From NCBI GenBank assembly GCA_963805705.1, contig CAWDVH010000004.1, forward strand, positions 930,001 to 994,000: DNA of 64,000 nt, read 5' to 3'. Within the stretch, counting starts at the first letter, position 1. Every line of letters starts with the position of its first letter. The position numbers were made by a program, and so were the translations under genes. The notes beneath the pieces were generated by a model. That model had not been told where the DNA came from and did no database searches. It saw nothing but the letters and a program-made list of their open reading frames with translations. Below, piece after piece: positions 9,031-17,024 of the stretch. The DNA comes from CAWDVH01 sp963805705. Its GTDB lineage: Bacteria > Actinomycetota > Actinomycetes > Streptosporangiales > Streptosporangiaceae.

Positions 9031-10722
9031 TCAGGACGCCGGCTTGAGGTGGAGGACCGTCTCCTCGATGTACGGCGAGTTGGTGCTCGGGTTCATGTAC
9101 GGGCTGCTGGCCGACGGCCAGCCGACATAGTCCCTGGTCGAGTACTCGTACCAGTCCGCGCCGTACAGCAGCGGGGCCACCGGGACCTGGGTGTTCATGA
9201 TGCCCTCGAGCTTGGTGATCGCCGCCTGCTGCACGGAACTGCTGTTGCTGCCCGCGTACTGGGCCAGAGCCGCCTGCGCTGCCGGGCTCTTGAACCGCCC
9301 TGAGTCGCCCGCGGCCGGCTGGCCGACTGGCGCGCTCAGCGTGCTATCGAGCCAGTTGTCGTAGAGGTAGTACGGCGAGGGGCCCTGGTTGCTCCAGTGG
9401 ATGGCGGCATCGAAGGTGCCGTTGGCGATGTCGCCGGACCACACGGTGGGGTCGCCGATGCCGTCGACGGTCACGTTGAAGCCGAGGCTGGTCAGCTGCT
9501 TGGCGATGTCCTGGGCATCGAGGTAGTAGTCGCTGTAGGGGATCGGGTCGGCGATCTTGAAGGTGATGGTCTTCCCGTTCTTGGTCCACTTTCCGTTGAC
9601 CTTGCTCCAGCCGTCAGCCGTGAGGATGGAGCTGACCTTGGCCGGGTCACCGGTCGCGGGCAGGTTGTTGGCCAGCGCCGGGGTCAGGTAGCTGCTCGCC
9701 CCGGGCAGCAGCAGCCCGCTGGTGGAGGTTTCCGGCAGCTCGTAGCCGGTCTCCCCCTGGGAGGACAGCTGCTGCCGGTTGATCGCGTAGCTGACCGCCT
9801 GCCGGACCGCCGGGTCGTTCAGGGGGGCCTTGTTGACGTTGAAGAACAGGGACACCACGTTGTTGGCGGTCAGGTAGGGCGCCTTCGGGAACCAGGTGTG
9901 GTTGTCCGGGCTCTTGGCCAGGTAGACGTCCTGGACGTTGGCGATGTCGTTGCCCGCATAGTCGATCTGCCCGGCGGCGAGCGGGTTGGTGATGTTGAAG
10001 TTCTGGTTGTAGGACGGATAGGAGATCTCGGGGACGTGCACCGAGGCCTTGTTCCAGTAGAACGGGTTCTGCTTGAGCGTGAAGCCCTGCGGGCTGAACT
10101 TGTCGAGCATGAACGGGCCCGTGCCGACCGGGCTCGGGTCGGCGAAGGTAGCCGGGTTCACCTTCGACCAGACGTGCTCAGGGACGATGAAGGTCTGGCC
10201 GATCAGGAACAGGCTGGCGTATTCCGGCTGGCTGAAGGTGAGCACGGCCTGGGTCGGGCTGGGCGCGGTGGCGCTGACCGGCACCGGGGTACCGTCGGTC
10301 TGCAGGCCCTTGGTGGTCCTGATCATGTTGAAGGTGAATGCGACGTCGCTGGCGCTGAACGGCTTGCCGTCGTTCCACTTGACGCCCGGCCGGATGGCGA
10401 GGGTCAGCGTCTTGCCGCCGTTCGACCAGGTGTAGCCGGTGGCCAGGATGTCGTACGGCGCCTGCTTGGGGTTCAGCGTGTTCCAGATGAAGAGCGGCTC
10501 GTTGTAGAGAGATTGCGCCTGCACGACATAGCCGGTGGACGTCGCGGCGTACGGGCTGAAGGTCTGGGTCATCGGGGAGAGCGGGGTGTCGTCAATGACG
10601 AGCGGCTTTCCCGTGGGCGATGATGCACTGCTGCTTGGCGATGAGCCCGAGCTGCTGCAGGCCGCCACCCCGAGGGCGAGGACGGCCGTTGCAGCCAGGC
10701 TCTTCATGGCTTTGCGATTCAT
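9031..10722 (-). CDS. ABC transporter solute-binding lipoprotein (SBP_bac_5, oligosaccharide/peptide type)
   Basis: 563 aa. A short lipoprotein signal peptide ends in the lipobox LGVAAC with the modified Cys at 22, followed by a Ser-rich tether. The mature part is a family 5 periplasmic-type receptor (PYD..LATGYTWSNGGKTLTLAIRPGVKWNDGKPFSASDV is the family signature region). Family members bind peptides, nickel or, beside glycosidases, cello- and other oligosaccharides; with GH3 and LacI genes around it, an oligosaccharide ligand is the better guess. GGAG lies 9 bases before ATG 10722. It follows the ATPase genes after a 168-bp gap. Confidence 0.9.
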   Translation of the reverse strand: MNRKAMKSLAATAVLALGVAACSSSGSSPSSSASSPTGKPLVIDDTPLSPMTQTFSPYAATSTGYVVQAQSLYNEPLFIWNTLNPKQAPYDILATGYTWSNGGKTLTLAIRPGVKWNDGKPFSASDVAFTFNMIRTTKGLQTDGTPVPVSATAPSPTQAVLTFSQPEYASLFLIGQTFIVPEHVWSKVNPATFADPSPVGTGPFMLDKFSPQGFTLKQNPFYWNKASVHVPEISYPSYNQNFNITNPLAAGQIDYAGNDIANVQDVYLAKSPDNHTWFPKAPYLTANNVVSLFFNVNKAPLNDPAVRQAVSYAINRQQLSSQGETGYELPETSTSGLLLPGASSYLTPALANNLPATGDPAKVSSILTADGWSKVNGKWTKNGKTITFKIADPIPYSDYYLDAQDIAKQLTSLGFNVTVDGIGDPTVWSGDIANGTFDAAIHWSNQGPSPYYLYDNWLDSTLSAPVGQPAAGDSGRFKSPAAQAALAQYAGSNSSSVQQAAITKLEGIMNTQVPVAPLLYGADWYEYSTRDYVGWPSASSPYMNPSTNSPYIEETVLHLKPAS

Positions 10723-10744
10723 TAGCTTAAACTCCGTTGTGCCT

Positions 10745-10762
10745 GGCCGGCTCGCGCCGGCC
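10745..10762 (-). other. Small hairpin in the receptor gene leader
   Basis: Perfect 7-bp arms (10745-10751 and 10756-10762) around TCGC, 22 bases upstream of the receptor start codon, in the 168-bp spacer after the ATPase gene. It may be an mRNA stability or processing element; no promoter is obvious nearby. Confidence 0.4.
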
Positions 10763-10890
10763 TATGGTGAGCGACCTGTCGGGGTCTTTGTCGATGGGTG
10801 GCGCGGCCGGCCAGGTGCGGCCCGGCTGCTGCGCGCTTGCGGTGCTGTCCTTGACCGTCTGCGGGGCGGCCTACGAGGTATCCCGGTTCA

Positions 10891-11955
10891 TCACGTCTCC
10901 TCTCCCTGGTCGGGTGCGGAATTGTCCGGGGCGTGCAGCCAGCACGCGCTCAGGTGACCGGCGCCCACCTGAAGCGGTGGCGGGGCGGTCTGCCCGCAGA
11001 TCGCCATCGCGTGCGGGCAGCGCGGGTGGAAACGGCAGCCGGGCGGGGGCGTCACGAGGCTCGGCGGCGCGCCGCGGGCCGCCAGCACCGGCAGCTCGGC
11101 GCGGTCCGGGTCGGGCGCGGCCTGCAGCAGCAGCTGCGTGTACGGATGCTCTGGCTGGTCGGTGACCGTCTGCGCCGGTCCTGACTCGACTACCTGCCCG
11201 GCGTACATGACGACGATCGTGTCGGCCAGGTACCGGGCCGATGCGATGTCGTGGGTGATGTAGAGGATCGTCAGCCGGTCACGCTCGCGCAGGTCACCGA
11301 GCAGGTTGAGGATGCCGAGCCGGATAGAGACGTCCAGCATCGAGACGGGCTCGTCGGCGAGCAGTATCCGCGGCTGCACGGCGAGCGCGCGGGCAATGGC
11401 CACCCGCTGCCGCTGCCCGCCGGACAGCTCATGCGGGTACTTGCTGATGAACTGGGCCGCCGGGGTCAGCGCGACTCGCTCGAGGAGGCCCAGGATCGCC
11501 TCATCCAGGCTCGCCGCATGCTCGCCGAGGCCGTGCAGCTGCAGCGGCCTGGCCAGGTGGTACCGGACATCATGGACGGGATTGAGCGAGGAGAACGGAT
11601 CCTGCAGCACCAGCTGCACCTGCCGCGCGTAGGCCATCCGGTCCCGGCCCGAGGCCGGTACCGGCCGGCCATCGACCAGCAGCTGGCCCGAGGTCGGCGG
11701 GATCAGCCGGGCGAGCAGCCGGGCCAGCGTCGACTTGCCCGAGCCGCTCTCCCCGACTACAGCGGTGATCGTCGCCTCCGGCAGCGACAGCGAGACGTTC
11801 TCGACAGCGTGCACGACGGCGCTGCCCCTGGTTCCGCGCCCGCGGCGAGCTGCGCGCGGGGTCCCGTGCGCGGGGAAGTGCTTGGTCAGGCCGCGCGCCT
11901 CCATCAGCGGCGGGCCCGTAGCCGGAGCCTCGGCGGTCGCGGCGAGCTCGGTCAT
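10891..11955 (-). CDS. Oligopeptide/oligosaccharide ABC transporter ATP-binding protein (OppF/DppF type)
   Basis: 354 aa from ATG 11955, which overlaps the TGA of the preceding ATPase gene as ATGA, so translation is likely coupled. Walker A GESGSGKST, Q-loop LVLQDPFSSLNP, ABC signature LSGGQRQRVAIARAL and Walker B ILLADEP are all intact. The C-terminal oligopeptide-ABC extension has the Cys-rich GCRFHPRCPHAMAIC motif known from this subfamily, which in DppD holds an Fe-S cluster. An in-frame extension upstream of 11955 exists but overlaps the previous gene by 300 bases and is Arg/Ala-rich, so I reject it. Confidence 0.92.
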   Translation of the reverse strand: MTELAATAEAPATGPPLMEARGLTKHFPAHGTPRAARRGRGTRGSAVVHAVENVSLSLPEATITAVVGESGSGKSTLARLLARLIPPTSGQLLVDGRPVPASGRDRMAYARQVQLVLQDPFSSLNPVHDVRYHLARPLQLHGLGEHAASLDEAILGLLERVALTPAAQFISKYPHELSGGQRQRVAIARALAVQPRILLADEPVSMLDVSIRLGILNLLGDLRERDRLTILYITHDIASARYLADTIVVMYAGQVVESGPAQTVTDQPEHPYTQLLLQAAPDPDRAELPVLAARGAPPSLVTPPPGCRFHPRCPHAMAICGQTAPPPLQVGAGHLSACWLHAPDNSAPDQGEET

Positions 11956-13106
11956 GGCTGACTCCGGGGGATGGGCGGGACGGTCTCGGTCTCCAGCGCC
12001 GGCGCAGGCTCGGCCTGCGGCCCGGCCACGGGCACCGGCGCGCGCGCCGGCCGGGGCACCGGCTCGCTCGCGGGCACGGGCACGGCTACCTCTGCGGCCA
12101 CAGGCGCGGGTATCTCCGCGGGCACGGGCCTGGCTAGCTCGGCGGGCGGCGGCGCCGTGCCGTCGTGCAGCCAGCACGCGGCCAGCCGCACGCTGTCCCC
12201 GCCCGGCTGCAGGAACGGCGGCACATCGGTGCGGCACCGGTCCATGACGTAGGGACACCGCGGGTGGAACACGCAGCCGGCGGGAAGCTGCCGCAGGTCC
12301 GGCGGCGAGCCGGGAATGCCGGTCATGTGCCGCCGCGGTCCGTGCAGGGACGGGAAGGAGCTGAGCAGCCCGAGGCTGTACGGATGCCGGGGCGCGCGGA
12401 AAAGGGCGGCCGCATCCGCCCGCTCCACCAGCCGGCCGGCGTACATCACGGCGATCGAATCGGCGATCTCGCTGAGCAGCGACAGATCGTGGGTGATGAA
12501 CAGCACGGCGAACCCGAGACGCTCGCGCAGGTCCATCAGCTCATCGAGGATCTCCCGCTGGGTAACCACGTCCAGCGCGGTGGTCGGCTCGTCCATGATG
12601 ACGACCTGGGGCTGCAGAGCCAGGGCCATCGCGATCATGACGCGCTGCCGCATGCCGCCGGACAGCTGGTGCGGGTAGCTGCCGAGCCGATCGGGGGTAA
12701 TGCCGACCATCGTCAGCAGCTCGGCCGCCCTGGCCCGGCGCTCCGCCCGGCCCATGGCCGGCAAGTGGGCCTGCAGCACATCGGTGAGCTGGGAGCCGAT
12801 GGACAGTACGGGGTTGAGCGCGTTCATGGCACTTTGCATCACTACCGAGATCGCCGACCAGCGCAGCACGCGCAGTTCCTGCTCGCCGGCGGCGAGCAGG
12901 TCCACGGTACGGCCTGGCCCGGGGTAGAAGCGCACGCTGCCGCCGGTGATCATCCCTGGCGCGCGGAGCAGCCGGGTGATCGCGTAGGCGAGCGTGGACT
13001 TGCCGCTCCCGCTCTCACCGGCCAGGCCGAGCACCTCTCCGGTGCGCAGCATCAGGTCGACATCCCTGACCGCGTGGACCGTGCCAGGACCCGAGCCGTA
13101 GTCCAC
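11952..13106 (-). CDS. Oligopeptide/oligosaccharide ABC transporter ATP-binding protein (OppD/DppD type), start uncertain
   Basis: 384 aa if begun at GTG 13106. Walker A GESGSGKST, signature LSGGMRQRVMIAMAL and Walker B VVIMDEP are present, with the C-terminal GCVFHPRCPYVMDRC motif and then a Pro/Ala/Val-rich tail of about 70 residues that is unusual. The first beta strand expected in this family (PLLEVGGLCVDYGSG) is encoded upstream of the GTG in the same frame but lacks any ATG/GTG start. An ATG at 13171 overlaps the permease TGA as ATGA but is in another frame (MSARREPAARP). A single missing base between 13171 and about 13130 would join them, so the true start is probably 13171. Confidence 0.85.
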   Translation of the reverse strand: MDYGSGPGTVHAVRDVDLMLRTGEVLGLAGESGSGKSTLAYAITRLLRAPGMITGGSVRFYPGPGRTVDLLAAGEQELRVLRWSAISVVMQSAMNALNPVLSIGSQLTDVLQAHLPAMGRAERRARAAELLTMVGITPDRLGSYPHQLSGGMRQRVMIAMALALQPQVVIMDEPTTALDVVTQREILDELMDLRERLGFAVLFITHDLSLLSEIADSIAVMYAGRLVERADAAALFRAPRHPYSLGLLSSFPSLHGPRRHMTGIPGSPPDLRQLPAGCVFHPRCPYVMDRCRTDVPPFLQPGGDSVRLAACWLHDGTAPPPAELARPVPAEIPAPVAAEVAVPVPASEPVPRPARAPVPVAGPQAEPAPALETETVPPIPRSQP

Positions 13107-13167
13107 GCAGAGCCCGCCGACCTCCAGCAGCGGCTGGCCGGCCGGGCGGCCGGCTCCCGGCGCGCGC

Positions 13168-14259
13168 TCATCGCATTCCCCATCCGGTCGGCCCGGCGTC
13201 GGGCTCGGGTTCCGGCTCGACGGTCGGGGCCTGGAACACGACGGGGGTCACGCCCAGCACGAAGCGCCTGGGCATTCCGGTCACGCCGGCCCGGCGCGCG
13301 CGGCGCCCGGACAGCCCGGCGGTGCGCAGCCTCGGGTTGATGAACTCGTCGATCCCGAAGTTGACCAGCGCCAGCGAGGTGCCGAGCAGGGCGACGGCGA
13401 GTCCCGGCGGCAGGAACAGCCACCAGTACCCGCTCTGCTCCGCGCCCGCCACCTGCGCGTAGAAGAGCATGCCGCCCCAGCTCCAGTGGTTGGGGTTGAC
13501 CAGGCCGAGGAAGGCCAGCGCGGTGTAGGTGCCGACTCCGTACAGGACCGTGAACAGGAAGGAGGAGGCCACGATCGGCACCAGGTTGGGCAGGATCTCC
13601 CAGCCGATGATCCGCCAGCCGCGCTCGCCGATGACGCGCGCCGATTCGACGTAGTCACGGCCGCGCAGGGACAGGGTCTGCGCCCTGAGCACCCGCGCCC
13701 CCCAGGCCCAGCCGGTGATGGCGATGATCAGCCCGATGATCAGGTCGTCGCCGCCCTGCGAGGGCGGCAGGAAGCCGAAGACGACGATGAGCAGCAGGAG
13801 GGCCGGCATGACCAGGAAGAAGTTGGCCACCATCGACAGCAGGTCATCGGCCAGGCCGCCGCGGTAGCCGGCGGTCACGCCGATCACCACCGACAGCAGG
13901 GTCGCGACCAGGCCGGCGATGAGCGCGACCAGCACCGTGCTCCGGCCGCCCGCCAGCAGCTGGGAGAGGACATCCTGCTGCTGCTGGGTGGTACCAAGCA
14001 GGTGCGCCGCGGACGGGGGCTGCGGGAAGCTGGCCGTCGTGGAGAAGCTTCGACCGGGGTCATAGGGCGCGATCCACGGGCCGATCACGGCCAGGACGAG
14101 GAACGTGAGGAGCATGCCCAGGCCGATGATGACCTTGGGCGAGGAGGGCAGCCGCATCCGCTGGCGGCCGCCGGGCGTCCCGGCCGTGCCGGGCGCGGGC
14201 CTGAGCCCTGGCTCAGCGGCGGGCGAGCCTGCCGGGTCCGTGCTGGTGCTGATCGCCAT
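13168..14259 (-). CDS. ABC transporter permease (OppC/DppC type)
   Basis: 363 aa with a cytoplasmic N-terminal tail (about 1-40), a first membrane helix (VIIGLGMLLTFLVLAVIGPWI), a periplasmic loop with the YDPG and LLGT motifs typical of OppC, and about five more helices. The EAA-type coupling loop is present around residues 200-225 (DYVESARVIGERGWRIIG). AGGAGG lies 8 bases before ATG 14259, and the gap to the upstream permease gene is 3 bases. A charged C-terminal tail of about 45 residues follows the last helix. It pairs with the OppB-type permease to form the channel. Confidence 0.92.
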   Translation of the reverse strand: MAISTSTDPAGSPAAEPGLRPAPGTAGTPGGRQRMRLPSSPKVIIGLGMLLTFLVLAVIGPWIAPYDPGRSFSTTASFPQPPSAAHLLGTTQQQQDVLSQLLAGGRSTVLVALIAGLVATLLSVVIGVTAGYRGGLADDLLSMVANFFLVMPALLLLIVVFGFLPPSQGGDDLIIGLIIAITGWAWGARVLRAQTLSLRGRDYVESARVIGERGWRIIGWEILPNLVPIVASSFLFTVLYGVGTYTALAFLGLVNPNHWSWGGMLFYAQVAGAEQSGYWWLFLPPGLAVALLGTSLALVNFGIDEFINPRLRTAGLSGRRARRAGVTGMPRRFVLGVTPVVFQAPTVEPEPEPDAGPTGWGMR

Positions 14260-14262
14260 CGC

Positions 14263-15243
14263 TCAGGCCTCCTGGCGGGTGCGCGGATCGAGGAACACGT
14301 AGACGAAATCAGCGGCCAGGTTCGCCGCCAGAACGGCGAAGGTGATGACCAGGAAGACTCCCTGCAGCAGGGCGTAGTCGGCCTCCTGCACGGCGCCCAG
14401 CAGGATGAAGCCGAGGCCCGGGTAGCTGAAGACGATCTCGGTCAGCAGCGCCCCGGACACCACGAAGCCGATCGCCAGCGAGAAGCCGGAGATGCTGGGC
14501 AGGATCGCGTTGCGCGCCGCGTACCAGACCACCCGCTGCTTGCCCAGTCCCTTGGCCTGCGCGACGAGGACATAGTCCTCGTCCATCGTGGTGACCATGA
14601 CGTTGCGCATGCCGACGATCCAGCCGGCCGCCGAGGCGACGACGATCGTGAGCGCGGGCAGCACCGCGTGGTACAGGATGTCGCCGATGTAGGTCATGTT
14701 CAGGGCGGGAAAGTCGAGATTGTCCCTGGCGCTGCCGGCCGGGAACCAGCCGAGCTTGACGGCGAACAGGTTGATCGCGAGGAAGGCGAGGAAGAAGTAG
14801 GGCGCGGCCTGGAAGAACGTCGTGGCCGGCAGCAGGTGGTCGAGCCATCCGCCGCGCCGCCAGGCGATCAGGATGCCGAGCACGGTGCCGAGGATGAAGC
14901 TCAGGACGGTGGCGGTGCCGACCAGGCCGAGCGTCCACGGCAGCGCGGCCCGGATGACGGTGGTCACCGGGACCATGCCATTGCTCGTCGAGATGCCCAG
15001 GTTGCCGTGGAGCAGGTTGTTCCAGTAGTGGAGGTACTGGGCCCACAGGCCCTGGCTGGTGTTCGCGCCGAACTGCGCTTCGAGCGCGCGGAGCGTCGAC
15101 TTGGTGACCACCTGGCCCTGCAGGTGCGCGAGGACGGCATCGACCGGGTTGCCCGGCATCACCCTGGGGATGAGGAAGTCGAAGGTAATGGCCGCGATGG
15201 CCGTGATGATGTAGAACCCGATCCTGCGGTAGAGCACGCGCAT
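14263..15243 (-). CDS. ABC transporter permease (OppB/DppB type)
   Basis: 326 aa. Starts with RRIGFYIITAIAAITFDFLIPRVMPGNP, the family's first helix and the PG(N/D)P motif, and has six predicted helices and an EAA-type loop near residues 215-235 (EDYVLVAQAKGLGKQRVV). A purine-rich ribosome site (GAGGGGG) lies 8 bases before ATG 15243. It follows the LacI-type gene by 13 bases, so the regulator and transporter share a transcript. Confidence 0.92.
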   Translation of the reverse strand: MRVLYRRIGFYIITAIAAITFDFLIPRVMPGNPVDAVLAHLQGQVVTKSTLRALEAQFGANTSQGLWAQYLHYWNNLLHGNLGISTSNGMVPVTTVIRAALPWTLGLVGTATVLSFILGTVLGILIAWRRGGWLDHLLPATTFFQAAPYFFLAFLAINLFAVKLGWFPAGSARDNLDFPALNMTYIGDILYHAVLPALTIVVASAAGWIVGMRNVMVTTMDEDYVLVAQAKGLGKQRVVWYAARNAILPSISGFSLAIGFVVSGALLTEIVFSYPGLGFILLGAVQEADYALLQGVFLVITFAVLAANLAADFVYVFLDPRTRQEA

Positions 15244-15256
15244 GGCCGCTTCCCCC

Positions 15257-16360
15257 TCAGACCGCTCGCCACGCCGGCGGCGCAGGCGCGGACGGGCAGC
15301 CGCAGCTCTCGCGGAGGATCAGCCGGGTCGGCAGCACGATGTCGCGCTCCGCGGGGACCCCGTGGCCGATCATCGAGTGCAGAACGTCGAAGGCGGTCGC
15401 GCCGATGTCCTGGATCGGCTGGCGCACGGTGGTGAGCTGCGGGCGCAGGTGCCGGGCCATCGAGATGTCGTCGAAGCCGGTCACGGCCACCTCGCCCGGC
15501 ACCTCGATGCCGTGCTGGGCTAGCGCATACATGACCCCGAGTGCCGTCTGGTCGTTGGCGCAGACGATGGCCCGCGGCATGGCCGTCCCGGCGGTGATCA
15601 GGCGCTCGATGACACGGGCGCCGCCGGCGGCGTAGTAGTTGCCCTGCCACTGCGGGCCGGTCAGGACAGTGGCCCCGGCGGCGTCGGCCTCGGCCATGAC
15701 CGCCTCGCGCCTGGCCGTGCTGTCCGGGCTGTCGGCCAGCCCGGACAGATACGCGAGCGTGCGGTAGCCATGATCGATGAGCAGGTGCCGGGCGAGGTCG
15801 CGCATTCCCGCCCGGTTGTCGCCGTGCACGTTGACCGTGGTCGCCGTGGCCACGTTGGCCAGGGTGACAATCGGTACCCGCCGCGACAGCTTGTCCAGCT
15901 GGGCGGGGGCGAGTACCCGGTCGTGCAGGATCAGCCCGTCGCTCTTGCGCGCGACGGCCAGGACCCGGCCGCTGATGTCCTGGTCGTTGACGTCGACCGA
16001 GCCGACGAGCAGATTGAAGTTCTGCCGCTGGGCCGCGATCTCGATGCCCCGGTTGATCACGTCGGGGAACTGGAGGCTCTCGTCCTCCTCGGCGAAGACT
16101 CCCTCACTCGTCTCGACCCAGCTGACGCGCCTGATGACGACCCCGACGACCTCCTTGAGCCGTGCGCTCAGCGCGCGCGCCGCCCCGTCGGGGACGAAAC
16201 CAAGCTCGGCCGAGGCCTGGAGGACCCGGTCCCTGGTCTCCTGGCGCGCATTGCGGCTGCTGTTGAGGACACGGGAGACCGACGCGATCGAGACTCCCGC
16301 GACCCGTGCTACGTCGTAGATCGTGGGCGGCGCCTTCGCCATCTCCCGGAACTCTGCCAC
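15257..16360 (-). CDS. LacI-family transcriptional regulator of the oligosaccharide operon
   Basis: 367 aa from GTG 16360, which has GGAGGAG about 5 bases upstream; an internal ATG (six codons later) has no room for a ribosome site. Helix-turn-helix IYDVARVAGVSIASVSRVLN is at about residues 14-34, followed by the hinge helix region and a periplasmic-binding-protein-like sugar domain (about 65-345). It ends in the GCPSAP region. As first gene of the transporter/GH3 operon it most likely represses its own promoter through the two GGTAAGCGCTTACC palindromes 77 and 144 bases upstream of its start, with an oligosaccharide product as inducer; the inducer is inference. Confidence 0.92.
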   Translation of the reverse strand: MAEFREMAKAPPTIYDVARVAGVSIASVSRVLNSSRNARQETRDRVLQASAELGFVPDGAARALSARLKEVVGVVIRRVSWVETSEGVFAEEDESLQFPDVINRGIEIAAQRQNFNLLVGSVDVNDQDISGRVLAVARKSDGLILHDRVLAPAQLDKLSRRVPIVTLANVATATTVNVHGDNRAGMRDLARHLLIDHGYRTLAYLSGLADSPDSTARREAVMAEADAAGATVLTGPQWQGNYYAAGGARVIERLITAGTAMPRAIVCANDQTALGVMYALAQHGIEVPGEVAVTGFDDISMARHLRPQLTTVRQPIQDIGATAFDVLHSMIGHGVPAERDIVLPTRLILRESCGCPSAPAPPAWRAV

Positions 16361-16436
16361 CGCGCTCCTCCGGTCTGGTCGCGGCCCGCTGGCGGTCCAG
16401 CCCCGATGGCTGTCCCGGCCGCGCTGCCGCCTGGTC

Positions 16437-16450
16437 GGTAAGCGCTTACC
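16437..16450. promoter_or_regulatory. LacI-type operator O1
   Basis: GGTAAGCGCTTACC, a perfect 14-bp palindrome with the central CG typical of LacI-family sites. It lies 77 bases upstream of the lacI-family GTG. Confidence 0.8.
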
Positions 16451-16470
16451 CGAACCGCTGGCCCTGACCT

Positions 16471-16488
16471 GCGATGATTTCTCATCGC
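16471..16488. promoter_or_regulatory. Inverted repeat midway between the two operators
   Basis: GCGATGA-TTTC-TCATCGC, perfect 7-bp arms. Its centre (16479.5) lies within about 3 bases of the midpoint between the two LacI-type palindromes. It could bind a second regulator; no partner is visible. Confidence 0.45.
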
Positions 16489-16503
16489 GGGGCCCGATCC
16501 GTT

Positions 16504-16517
16504 GGTAAGCGCTTACC
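16504..16517. promoter_or_regulatory. LacI-type operator O2
   Basis: A second identical GGTAAGCGCTTACC, 67 bp from the first. Two sites at this distance would allow looping or cooperative repression of the operon promoter. Confidence 0.8.
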
Positions 16518-16576
16518 CAAGCAACTGTGAGGAGCGTAAGTCTCGCGCCTGTCATGCTCAAGAGGCGGCCCAGACC

Positions 16577-16603
16577 GTTACGTGACCGTTACGTTCGAGT
16601 CAA
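16577..16603 (+). promoter_or_regulatory. GlnR-like box, distal
   Basis: GTTAC-n6-GTTAC-n6-GTCAA with 11-bp periodicity, resembling the actinomycete GlnR consensus gTnAC-n6-GaAAC. It lies about 420 bp before the amt start, so it is weaker evidence than the proximal box. Confidence 0.4.
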
Positions 16604-16640
16604 ACCGGAGTCAGCCGGGCCAGGCGCTGCGACCGGGTCC

Positions 16641-16700
16641 CTGCGGGCCGGTTTCGCGCCCGCCGGGCCCCTGCGGGCCGGTATCGCGCCCGCCGGGCCG
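16641..16700. repeat. 30-bp tandem duplication
   Basis: Two adjacent 30-bp units (16641-16670, 16671-16700) differ at two positions. Both begin CTGCGGGCCGGT. It lies between the two GlnR-like boxes; no coding role. Confidence 0.8.
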
Positions 16701-16879
16701 CCCGCCCGCCCCGCGCCGGGCTGGTTCCGGGGAGCCTGACCCCGGCATTGCGCCCGCATGGAGCTGGCTGGCGGGACCGGCGCAGAAGTTCCCGTTTCCT
16801 CCTTTTCCGGCATAAAACAGGCAGGTCGAAACAGCCGGTTAACATGAGCCGCTGAGGACCAGCGCATGTTGCCGACTGC

Positions 16880-16906
16880 GTAACCGACAGGAAACACGCC
16901 CGAAAC
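16880..16906 (+). promoter_or_regulatory. GlnR-like box, proximal to amt
   Basis: GTAAC-n6-GAAAC-n6-GAAAC with strict 11-bp spacing, and another GAAAC 10 bases further on. This fits the known GlnR recognition pattern and the known nitrogen control of amt in actinomycetes. It lies 118 bp before the preferred amt start. Confidence 0.6.
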
Positions 16907-17024
16907 TCGCGCATGGGAAACATGGATCGTTCCCGATGGACAAATGAAGCGGTCGGGCTGGACGGTGCTGGTCGGCGCTGCCTGGTTCTCCGGTAGGCCC
17001 TTCGCTTCAATCACTGGAGGCGGA

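Larger units (their letters stand above)
16361..17024. other. Regulatory interval between the LacI operon and amt
   Basis: 664 bp without a convincing gene. From left to right it holds two LacI-type palindromes with another inverted repeat midway, a GlnR-like box, a 30-bp tandem duplication, a low-complexity GC-rich stretch, and a second, better GlnR-like box. It serves divergent promoters for the sugar operon (minus) and amt (plus). Confidence 0.75.

Noticed and set aside
11956..12258. 101-residue N-terminal extension of the OppF-type ATPase
   Set aside because: Arg/Ala-rich, overlaps the end of the OppD-type gene, and the ATGA-coupled start at 11955 explains the gene fully.
13486..15435. 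649-codon plus-strand open frame opposite the permease genes
   Set aside because: Asp/Glu/Gln/Arg-rich translation without any domain, opposite two clear permeases; a typical high-GC antisense shadow.
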